This document shows positions 43,951-54,049 of a stretch of DNA of 64,000 bases, piece by piece. Position 1 is the stretch's first letter, and each line of letters opens with the position of its first letter. Under the pieces are notes generated by a model. It was given only the letters and a program-made list of their open reading frames with translations, was not told the DNA's origin and ran no database searches. Position numbers and translations under genes: made by a program. The stretch is from Eustoma russellianum. Taxonomy: Eukaryota; Streptophyta; Magnoliopsida; Gentianales; Gentianaceae. Where the stretch lies: positions 11,827,360 through 11,891,359 of the forward strand of contig AP025045.1 in NCBI GenBank assembly GCA_036186865.1, read 5' to 3'.

Positions 43951-45244
43951 TGATGAGCCCACGATGGGGTCAACGCAACATATTTTCATGTATCAGTTAT
44001 TGTCATATGTTAGTTATGTAAGACATGACATTTCACTGTTCACTCCGCACACACTAGTGCTACTTCTTATGTCTTATAGTCTTAACTAACCCTTAGGACA
44101 TGTCATATATGTTGTGCATATTGTGTTTGTTGCTTGGTGTCTTTGAAGATAGGTCAAATAGAGCTTTGCATTGAAGAAGCATGAACACCTATCGATCCAT
44201 GTTCCATTTGATCGGATAATATCATTATTCAAACAAAGCTTGAAGATGCAATTAGAACCTGAATTTTTGTCCAAGCAAGGAGGTGATAAGCAAGGTGGTG
44301 ACAAGCAAGGTGGTGACAAGCAACCATGTCAAATTCAAGTTGTTCTTCACGTAAGAATGGAGAGACAAGCTGCTCATTTCATGAACCAATAGAAAGAAGT
44401 CTTGCAAATGCTCAAACCAATCACAAACAAGCAAGGAAACAACTAGCAAGCTGCACCTTAAATGATTCAATCACAACCATGGAAGAAACGGCTGGTTCAT
44501 GGCAAATAGGTTTGAAAATTCAACACCAAAGTTTCTACCAATCAAATGCAATCCAAAGCAAGCTGCTCACTACAAGAACCAATCAGAATTTTTGCTGAAT
44601 TCAAGCAAGGAAACCAACGGTTGTCTAGGAATATTTGTTGAAAATTCAAACACCAACTTGCATCCAATCAAAGGCCATTCCAAAGCAAGCTGCTCCATGC
44701 CTAAACCAATCAAATTGATCAAGAAAAAGGCTAGAAACAAGGCATGGGAAGCACGGCAAAGCAACCAGAATCTTGGAACCAAAGTCATCAAAAGCAAGCA
44801 TGTTATTTTAGTCTTGTACTTTGTACATTAAAACTTGTACTCTTTATCATTTTCATTTGTTATAAATAGCATAGGAAGCTGAATGTACATACAACAATAT
44901 ACAACCATTATCAAACATATTTCAATCAAATTTCCTTCAAGGAGTTTACAACTATTTCATAGTTGAAGTTTGAAACCACTAACGGTTTTCTTTCAAGTTC
45001 CTAGCCTAGAACTTGTTAGTGTTTGCTTCATCATTTGGTTTACAGCATCTTAGGGTCTCATTGAGGTTTTAGATGTGTTGGAGTGCCAAAGAGGAAGAGG
45101 TGTTGGCATAAATTGAGCCAAGAACAACGGTTACAGTTCAAGGGGTATCTTTGAGATGTTCTTTGACATGGCTTGTGTCCAAATCAGTTTGGAATAGGAG
45201 ACAAAGTCCTTGGCAACGTTTTCTAGCCTTCGTTTGGCTCATCA
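43951..45244 (+). repeat. 3' LTR of C1 (1294 bp)
   Basis: TGATGAGCCCACGATGGGG ... CGTTTGGCTCATCA. Partner of the split 5' LTR, with one extra 15-bp unit. The tail motif of the A, B and D LTRs is not found here. Confidence 0.95.
44273..44317 (+). repeat. 15-bp minisatellite in C1 3' LTR (three units)
   Basis: AAGCAAGG[AT]GGTGA[TC] three times; the 5' LTR has two units (30462-30491). Related runs occur in the B2 and B3 LTRs near 61770-61830 and 62600-62650. Confidence 0.9.
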
Positions 45245-45249
45245 CCCAT
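45245..45249. repeat. TSD of C1, right copy (CCCAT)
   Basis: Identical to 30135-30139; it includes the complement of the B2 gag start codon. Confidence 0.93.
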
Positions 45250-46244
45250 GATTCAGAAAACAATCTCAAAAGCCAATTAAAATATTGACAAGATGCAAAT
45301 ACTCTACTATATGTTGACAATTGTTCAAAACAGCAATTTGGACTATTTATCCTAAGGATTCAAGAAAATCACAGAAGTCAAATTGTTGTTCTGGCTGAAT
45401 GAAATCTACGGGGTTGTTTAAGACAATCCCTTAATTTACTTTACAGCATATGCAATTATGAATTGAAGTAAAGTGAAAGTAAAAGCACACAAACAAAGTG
45501 TCAGCAAGGGTTTGCTTTAGAAACTTTCAATATTTCAAATCTACAACACTTTGGTTCGTTTTGGGCACTTTCTTTCTTTTGAGCTTTGCACAGGAATTTC
45601 CCTTTTGCAATGTTTAATTTTGGGCTTTTCCTCACTTTTCTTTCTTGTGCAATTCTCTCTTGTCTTGCCTCTTACTTGTTGACAAATATTGGCTTTTCTC
45701 TCGTGTGTTTCTCAATCAAGCTTAATTTTCTTTCTTTGGGGGGTTTGCTTGATTGTTGTGAGACTACTCCTCACGGCCTACATGAGTCATTGCTCACGGC
45801 CTTTAATTGCACAAGGTTTGTTGTATTTGGAATTTGAAAGTTTCTCGTACACAACATGGCTAAACACTATGTAGTGAGAAATTAATTCACAATTACAAGA
45901 AGTTCACATTGAATATAGTGCAAGGTAAGTTCAGAAATTGATCTTAAAACAACAATTGGATAGCTTTTTAACAGTGTGGGGCTTAAACAATTCCTAACTT
46001 CCAGGATGTATCTAAGTCCAACAAGTTGTTTGAAACAATTGAAATCAACAAAAAGATATAGCTATTAGCATTCACCAAGATTTCAAATGAGCTTTAAAGA
46101 CTTGTTCTAAACACACGGTTTTGGCAATTTTCTGTTTTTGATGCTAATGATCTAACTAATCTTAAGAGAGCTAAATGCAACTTAGTTGTTTCTAAATGCA
46201 ATTATAAGGGCTGATTACTATAACAACTAATGGAAAACAGTTTT
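45250..46244 (-). other. B2 leader, part between C1 and D1
   Basis: No gene seen. Matches the B1 leader from just upstream of the gag ATG (near 36591) onward. Interrupted by D1 at 46244 and resumes at 60238. Confidence 0.85.
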
Positions 46245-46520
46245 TGATGAGGATCAAGGGTCCGATGAGGATCAAGGGCCCCATCAAGAGGTCAAAGGTC
46301 CTATAACAAGAAGGAGGGCAAAGGAACTTTGTCATCAAGTTGCCACCTTCTTGTACAAGCATGTTCAAGATGAACCTAAGACTCCTTGGGTTCATTTCAT
46401 TGAACCTTCAACTTGAGCATGTATCACATGCACGTCTACACTCTTTGTTTCTTTAAATTTTATCTTGTGTCTTGTGATCTTTGTTTTATGTCTTTTCTTT
46501 GTAGGTAAATTAGGTACATG

Positions 46521-46610
46521 GAATGTTTGAAGAGAATGTTTCAAGAGAATGTTTCAAGAGAATGTTGAAGAGAATGTTTCAAGAGAATGTTTCAAAGAAA
46601 ATGTTTGTCT
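46521..46610 (+). repeat. 13-bp minisatellite in D1 5' LTR (six units)
   Basis: Units GAATGTTTCAAGA or GAATGTTTGAAGA, one shortened. The 3' LTR has eight. Confidence 0.92.
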
Positions 46611-47339
46611 ATGCTAAGACAAATTCAAAGGTGTCCAAGATAGAAAGCTCTTGATCAAGTTGAAATCATCTTCATTATCCATAAAGAGGGGGGCGGCCAC
46701 TTTAAATTGAAGGATAACATCTCACTTGAATTTGAACTTGAAGATAAACTTGAATTCAAATTCAAGCATAATTTGAATTCAAGTTTCAACCAATTTGAGG
46801 CATACATTTCAAAAAGGATTAGGCTATCATCTCAAAGAAGTCACACGCCAACATGAAGTCATCACACGCCAATGTTTGAAGCAAAGATGAGATGGCAATT
46901 CAAATTTGAATCCAAGTTTAAAATTCAAGTTCAAGTTAAACTCAATCTCCAACCAGCATTTGAATTCAACATCTCAACCAATCGAAGACATCTCACATGC
47001 CTAGATAAGCATCCACACGCCACTTGAAGATCAAAAAGGATGGGATTATGATTCAAAGATTGAATTCAAGTTTGAAGTCAAATTGAATCCAATCTTCAAC
47101 TAGCCTTTGAATGCAAAGTCAACCACATCTCCAACGCCAATTTCAGCATCTCCAACGCCAATTTCTTCACCAAACATGACTAGATTCATTGAAGATAACA
47201 TCTTTCAAGCATTTCAAGTTTTAGCTAGAATTATCTTAGTTTAAATTTTCAAGCAAAGTTCAAATTTAAACATTTGTTAGATAGCTTTATTTGAATTATC
47301 TCTAGCCATTTTCAAGCTAAAGGGGGCGTCTACTAGGCC

Positions 47340-47347
47340 TATAAATA
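47340..47347 (+). promoter_or_regulatory. TATA box in D1 5' LTR
   Basis: TATAAATA followed by GACCCCTTT; repeated at 59884-59891 and, in the inner LTR, at 52015-52022. Confidence 0.72.
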
Positions 47348-47691
47348 GACCCCTTTGGCTGGTTGTAAACTCACCTTTCGATGAATAACAATTCTTGATA
47401 TTTTCTTCACTTTCAGTGATACTTTGTTTTCTTGGTTTTGCATTAAAAACCTAAGTTAAGATCCTTCAAAGTTGAGCGATTTGAAGGTATTGCCATTGCT
47501 AGAAGGTGCCGTCCAGGAGGGCCATCTTGGTTTGCCTGATCAACGACCATCTTATAGTGTTGGTCTTGCTCGTTGTCCACACGTTTGATCACTAAGGAAG
47601 CAATGAGAAGTTTACTTCTTTGTGCCTAACCCTTTGTGAAGGACGTTTGGAAGGTGGAATTGTTGGAGCCCACGAGTTGCACGCATCAAAT

Positions 47692-47703
47692 TGGTATCAG
47701 AGC
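47692..47703 (+). promoter_or_regulatory. First primer binding site of D1
   Basis: Perfect TGGTATCAGAGC three bases after the 5' LTR. Confidence 0.95.
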
Positions 47704-49381
47704 GCCCAGGTTTCTCTATTCCACCATCTATCATTTCCTTTTCGTTTGAGTCTAGTCATTTCAATTTCAGTTGAGTCCTTCTTCTACTCCTCCCTCTACA
47801 CGCCATTTGTCTTGCATTTCATTCCAAAAAAAAAACGTCCAAAACAAAAACATTGCTGTGTGTCCTTACACGTTGCTGCATTTTGCTTTTCATCATTCAA
47901 GTGTCATTTCCATTATTTCCTTTTCGCATCACAATCTGATTTTGAGTCGTTCAAACTTGAACAAATTAGGGTTCGTTTCATTTTTTAGGTTACATTCAGC
48001 CTTCTTCAAAATATTCCAACCATCATCCTATAAAGCTACCTCGGTTTCAAATCATCTTGTTGCTACCGAAGCTTTTAGTTGGTGATGATTGTATGCATCT
48101 TATGATTCGCATTGTGATTGATTTCATGCTTTAAGACAAGTAGTCATACGTGTGTTTGCCTTCCCGAGCCATTTTTAAAAAAAACCCTAATTCCACCACC
48201 CCACCCCACGGCCCAACCACCCACACCCCAACCCAACCCTAAAACTCACCAACCTGATCCCAAATAACCCTATTTACACCCCAAACAAAAAGCCCCAAAA
48301 CAATTTACCCAAAAACAATCAGATTCTAAAGATCCCAATTCATTCAAATAAACCCTAACCCTAGAATTTGAATTTTGCTCAAATTCAGTCCTAGACCAAC
48401 CAATATCCAAATTGGCCACACCAATCATCAATTACCAACCCAAATAGTCAAATTACAACACCCATTCCATTCCTACAACTACATTCCGCAAAACCCCAAA
48501 ACGTTCAAAACCACCCTAAATCAAAAACCTAACCCCTATTCGGCCTTACCCAATTCCCATCACCTTCCAAGGTCAATTTTGTTGCAAGTCCAAGATACAA
48601 ATTGCATTTTAAATACATTGCACTATTCTGTCCAAAAACGCAAGTGCTAGGTGCAAAACAAGTGAAATCCCAATTCTGCCCTTAGTCAACAAAAAAAAAA
48701 AGAGGAGAATCTGAACCTTGCTCAATTGAAATAGCAAGGAAGAAAAAGGAAAAACAAAAGAACAAGAGCAAAGAAAAAGGGCAAAACGTTTGTGCATTGC
48801 GTGGGAAAAAAAAAATTTTGGTACGACTTGCAAACCTTGGATACCATATTACCCACATTGTCGTTCCCTATACCCGATTCTCCAACTCTTGATCTTCTTG
48901 AACCAATCACACATTTGGTTGCTCGATTGTTGCATGACTTGAACCATTTTGTGGATAGTAAGTGCATAGAATCAAAATTAACTAAAGATTGCCCACGGCA
49001 ACCCTTAGTTCATCTTTGGTTCAGCCTTATACATCAACTTTGGTTGCTTATTTTCTTTGATTCTTAGTAGAAAGTTCAAGTTTGAATTCATTTCAATTGA
49101 TTCTACTTTGATACTAATTGGTGCAACTTGAAAGCAAAAGGGAAGAAACAAGCGGAGAACATTGTGGTTTGAAGAAGCCTTGGCAATACACTTCCTTATT
49201 GATCACTTTGAGACTTCTTAACTTCAGGTTATCCAAGAACCAAAGTGGTAAGAGAGTGGAAAGAATAAGAAAGCGGAGTGTTCATAGTTTATTTTTACTA
49301 ATCCCTTAACGTTGTTTGTCTTTGTGTTAGTTTGCTTCTTTCTTTTTTTTCCCTTTGTTTTCGTTCAATTCCTTAGGTACA
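47704..49381 (+). other. First leader of D1
   Basis: No gene seen. C/A-rich around 48180-48560, AT-rich elsewhere. A GTAAGAG donor-like site at 49248 and a pyrimidine tract ending TTAG at 49376, five bases before the gag ATG, outline a possible 129-nt leader intron. Confidence 0.75.
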
Positions 49382-51250
49382 ATGGCCAGCAGCAATTCCG
49401 CATCTAGCAAGTCTAAAGGAGCCGAAACTGTTGACAATACTCAACAACAAATGCTGGAAATGCTTAAGAAACTCATGCACGACAATGAGATAATTAAGCA
49501 TCGCTTGGAAGACGTGGAGCGAAGCTACAAAACAAGTGATGGCCAAGGAACAAGCAGGGCCGTTCCACCACCACAACCAAGGCGCCATCCTCCGGAAGAA
49601 GTTGAGGACGATAACATTCGACCCCCACACACCGAAGCGAGACGGTTTGCTCCTCCTACACAAGCAAGAAGGTACGCTCCAAGAAGGTACAATGATGATT
49701 ACATACCCTTTGAGCATGATGATTATGACTTTGATGACCACCATCCTCGTGGTTACCAAAGACGCCAAAATCCCCTTTTCCCGCAAGATGACGATTTTTT
49801 CAAAACCAAAATAAGTATTTCCACGTTTTATGGTAAAAGTAATGCAGAGGAATATTTAGAATGGGAAACGAAAGTGGATTTGATCTTTTCTTGTACCAAT
49901 TATAGTGAATTGCAAAAAGTGAGGTATGCTTCCATTGAATTTTCTGGTTATGCACTTAATTGGTGGACGAATTTGTGTCGAAATAGAACTAAGACGAGAC
50001 AACCCCCAATCGCCACTTGGAAAGAAATGAAGTTTGAAATGCGTCAACGTTTTATTCCAAACAATTATGAGAGTTCTATTTTCACGAGTTTGCATAACTT
50101 ACGACAAAGTTCCAAAAGTGTAGACGAGTATTATAAAGAGTTAGAAATTTTGTTGGAAAGGTCTAACTTGCAGGAACCTGAAGAAGCCACCAAGGCTCGA
50201 TTCTTACATGGTTTAAACAGGGAGATTGCGCAAAGGGTTGACCTTCAACCTTACCTCGACCTCACAACCATGGTCCATATGGCTGAGAAGATTGAAGCAC
50301 AACTAAAGGTACGTAACTCCTCTAATTTCAATTCCAATTATCGTACTAATCCATCTTCATCAAGATTTCACAGCAAGCCTTCAGGAACAGGAAGTTCACG
50401 GCCTACAGGAGGCCAAGCACGTGACCAAGGAGCGTCACAAAGAATGGACAATCGTGTGCAATCCACACAAAGGAGAGATGAACGCACCCAACAAAAGGCT
50501 CCTACCGGAAATCCTTCGGATTCCTCAAACAGGTTTAGAGACATTAAATGTTATAAATGTCAAGGACGTGGTCACATAGGAAAAGAATGTCCTAATTCGA
50601 AAAGAATCATGTTAATTGAAGAGACAAACGAGTATGTGTCCGAGTCCGAGCATGAAAACGAGTCTGAGCATGATAATGAAATTGAACCTGAAGAGGATCT
50701 AGGCACATTAGATGATTTTGACACTAAAGAGTTTCTTGTTGTGCGTCGAGCTTTAAATGCATATCCGAAATTAGATGATCACGAACAACATAGAGAAAAC
50801 ATTTTCCATATTCATTGCATGATAAATGGTAAAGTGTGCACCATGATCATTGATTCCGCTTCTTGTGCTAATGTGGCTAGCATCGAATTAGTAAGAAAAC
50901 TGAATTTGCCTATGACTAATCATCCGCACCCTTACAAACTTGCATGGCTAAATGACTGCGGTGAAGTTAGCGTAAGTAAACAAGTTTTGATTTCTCTTAG
51001 CATTGGTAGTTACAAAGATGATGTTTTATGTGATGTCGCCCCAATGCATGCTAGTCATATCTTACTTGGTAGGCCATGGCAATTTGATAGACATGTGACA
51101 TATGATGGTTATTTGAATCGTTATTCTTTCAAATTGAATGGCAAATTGTACAAACTGCATGCACTTCCACCACACAAAGTCCACGAGGATCACCAACGCA
51201 TGTCCAAGTCTAGAGAATGTTTCAAGAGAATGTTTCAAGAGAATGTTTGA
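49382..51250 (+). pseudogene. First gag-protease of D1, truncated by inner LTR
   Basis: ATG at 49382 (M-A-S-S-N-S), chosen over an upstream in-frame start because it matches D2 and the second D1 copy. Gag core, knuckle C-Y-K-C-x4-H-x4-C, acidic linker, and a protease reading D-S-A in place of D-S-G. The sequence matches the second copy until M-S-K-S-R, then at 51211-51215 enters the 13-bp array of the inner LTR and stops at 51248. It could make a Gag but no active protease, RT or integrase. Confidence 0.92.
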
Positions 51251-52364
51251 AGAGAATGTTTCAAGAGAATGTTTGAAGAGAATGTTTGTCTATGCTAAGA
51301 CAAATTCAAAAGTGTCCAAGATAGAGTCTCTTATTCAAATTGAAATCAACAATCATCTTCCAAACACAATAAGGGGGGCGGCCAGATTCAAGCAAAGGAT
51401 GATGATTAAATTAAATTTGAATTCAAAGCCAAACTTGAATTTAAATTCAACCTTGGTTTGTATTCAAGTTTCAACCAAATAGAGGCTTCAAATTCAAGAT
51501 AAAATCAGCCTAAACCAGCAGCCTACACACGCCATATTTGAAGTGAAGATAGGAGATAGGATGCAATTCAAATTGAATACAAGTTTGAATTCAAATTCAA
51601 ACTCAATTTGAATTCAAACTTCAACCATCTTTTAAATTCAACTCCAGCCATGTTATCATCATCAAATTCAGATTTTAAGACCCTCTTGGACTGGTTATAC
51701 ACGGCTGGAACAAAGGAATGGATGTGCAAGAAACAAATTCAAAGTAAGATCAAATTCAAACTCATCTTGAATTCAAACTCACCCAACTTTTTGAATTCAA
51801 GTTCAGCCTTATCCTACTCATCAAATCAGCTCAATAATGCCTTATTTGCTGAACATATACACGGCTGGACAAGGAGGATCACAACCAGATTTTAGCTAGG
51901 ATTTTTCAAGTTGTTTTTGAATTCAAATAGTTAGCCATTTCAAGTTCAATTCAAATGTTTTTTTTGGCTATTTCTTTTAGATAATATCTGATTATTTGGA
52001 AGGTCTTAGACATCTATAAATAGGCCCTTTGGCCGAATTGTAACTCAACCTTTTGATGAATAAGAATCCTTGATATTTCTTTCACTTTGAGTGAGACTTT
52101 GTTTTCTTGGTTTTGCATTAAAAACCTAAGTTAAGATCCCTTCAAAGTTGAGCGATTTGAAGGTATTGCCATTGCTAAAAGGTGCCGTCCAGGAGGGCCA
52201 TTTTGGTTTGCCTGTTCAACGACCATCTTATAGTGTTGGTCTTGCTCGTTGTCCACACATTTGATCACTAAGGAAGCAAGGGGAAGTTTACTTCTTTGTG
52301 CCTAACCCTTTGTGGAGGACGTTTGGAAGGTGGAATTGTTGGAGCCCACGAGTTGCACGCATCA
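51212..52364 (+). repeat. Inner LTR of D1, 5'-truncated, divergent subfamily
   Basis: Begins within the 13-bp array (five units from 51215) and ends CACGCATCA at 52364. Middle part differs strongly from the outer LTRs. It lacks the first 270 or so bases, including the tail-coding segment. TATAAATA at 52015-52022. The junction with gag-pol shares only TAGAG. Confidence 0.9.
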
Positions 52365-52367
52365 AAT

Positions 52368-52379
52368 TGGTATCAGAGC
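52368..52379 (+). promoter_or_regulatory. Second primer binding site of D1
   Basis: Perfect TGGTATCAGAGC three bases after the inner LTR. Confidence 0.95.
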
Positions 52380-54049
52380 CCAGGTTACTCTATTCCACCA
52401 TCTATCATTTCCTTTTCGTTTGAGTCGAGTCATTTCAATTTCAGTTGCGTCTTTCTTCTACTCCTCCCTCTACACACCATTGTCTTGCATTTTCACACAA
52501 AAAAAAACGTCCAAAAAAAAAACATTCCTTTGAGTCCTTGCATGTTGCTGCATTTTGCTTTTCATCCCTCAAGTGTCATTTCCTTTATTCCCTTTCACAT
52601 CACAATCTGATTTTGAGTCATTTAAACTTGAACACATTAGGGTTCGTTGCATTTCAGGTTACATTCAGCCTTCTTCAAAATATTACAACCATCATCCTAT
52701 AAAGCTACCTCGGTTTCAAGTCATCTTGTTGCTACCGAAGCTTTTAGTTGGTGATGATTGTATGCATCTTATGATTCGCATTGTGATTGATTTCATGCTA
52801 TAAATCTAGTAGTCCTACGTGTGCTTGTCTTCACAACCCACTTACCAAACCCTAAAAAAACCACCCTCACACCCCACGGCCCAACCAGCCCCACCCCAAA
52901 CCAACTCTAAAACTCACCAACCTGATCCCAAATAGCCATATTTACACCCCACACAAAAAGCCCCAAACCAATTTTACCAAATCCAATCAGATTCTAAAGA
53001 TCCCAATTCATTCGAATAAACCCTAACCCTAGAATTTGAATTTTGTTTAAATTCTGTCCTAAAATAGCCAATATCCAAATTGACCACACCAATCATCAAT
53101 TACCAACCCAAATAGTCCATCTACAACGCCCATTCCATTCCTACAACCCCATTCCGCAAATTCCCAAACCGTTCAAAAAAACCCTAAATCAAAAAAAAAA
53201 CCTACCCCTACCCCAATCGGCCTTACCCAATTTCCCTCACCTTCCAAGGTTAATTTTGTTGCAAGTCCAAGATACAAATTGCATTTTAAATACATTGCAC
53301 TATTCTGTCCAAAAACGCAAGTGCTAAGTGCAAAACAAGTGAAATTCCAATTCTGCCCTTAGTCAAAAAAAAAAGAGAAGAATCTGAACCTTGCTCAATT
53401 GAAATAGCAAGGAAGCAAAAGAAAAACAAAAGAACAAGAGCAAAGAAAAAGGGCAAAACGTTTGTGCATTGCGTAGAAAATTTTTGGTACGACTTGCAAA
53501 CCTTGGATATCACATTACCCCACATTGCCGCCCACTATACCCAATTCTCCAACTCTTGATCTTCTTGAACCAATCACACACTTGGTTGCTCGATTGTTGC
53601 ATGACTTGAACCATTTTGTGGATAGTAAGTGCATAGAATCAAAATTAACTAAAGATTGCCCACGGCAACCCTTAGTTCATCTTTGGTTCAGCCTTATACA
53701 TCAACTTTGGTTGCTATTTTCTTTGATTCTTAGTAGAAAGTTCAAGTTTGAGTTCATTTCAATTGATTCTACTTTGATACTAATTGGTGCAACTTGAAAG
53801 CAAAAAAGGAAGAAACAAGCGGAGAACATTGTGGTTTGAAGAAGCCTTGGCAATACACTTCCTTATTGATCGCTTTGAGACTTCTTAACTTCAGGTTATC
53901 CAAGAACCAAAGTGGTAAGAGAGTGGAAAGAGTCGAAATCGGAGTGTCCATAGCTTATTTTTTTTACTAATCCCTTAACGTTTGTTTGTCTTTGTGTTAG
54001 TTTGCTTCTTTCTCTTTTTCCTTTGTTTTCGTTCAATTCCTTAGGTACA
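52380..54049 (+). other. Second leader of D1
   Basis: No gene seen. Similar to the first leader with many small differences. Same donor-like GTAAGAG (53914) and acceptor-like TTAG (54044) before gag. Confidence 0.75.

Larger units (their letters stand above)
30140..45244 (+). mobile_element. Element C1: non-autonomous LTR retrotransposon related to B family
   Basis: Plus-strand element: 5' LTR 30140-30560 plus 39690-40547 (1279 bp, split by B1), PBS 40550-40561, leader, gag-like gene 42507-43798, PPT, 3' LTR 43951-45244 (1294 bp). TSD CCCAT at 30135-30139 and 45245-45249. The LTRs differ at about nine sites plus one extra 15-bp unit. It shares LTR terminal sequence, leader and gag start context with B but has no protease, RT or integrase, so it must depend on proteins in trans. 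Confidence 0.92.
46245..47688 (+). repeat. 5' LTR of D1 (1444 bp)
   Basis: TGATGAGGATCAAGGG ... CACGCATCA. Begins with the tail-coding segment (to 46416). 13-bp array at 46521-46610 with six units. TATAAATA at 47340-47347. Confidence 0.95.

Noticed and set aside
44171..44392. Frame with K-Q-G-G-D repeats in the C1 LTR
   Set aside because: Product of the 15-bp minisatellite; copy number changes between LTRs, so coding is unlikely.
51138..51482. Frame made of E-C-F-K-R-M-F repeats at the inner D1 LTR (also 28998-29348)
   Set aside because: Translation of the 13-bp DNA repeat, which is open by chance; no start or domain support.
51212..52364. Inner D1 LTR as a solo LTR from a nested insertion
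   Set aside because: It has no left LTR end and no TSD, and a PBS with leader and gag follows it directly.
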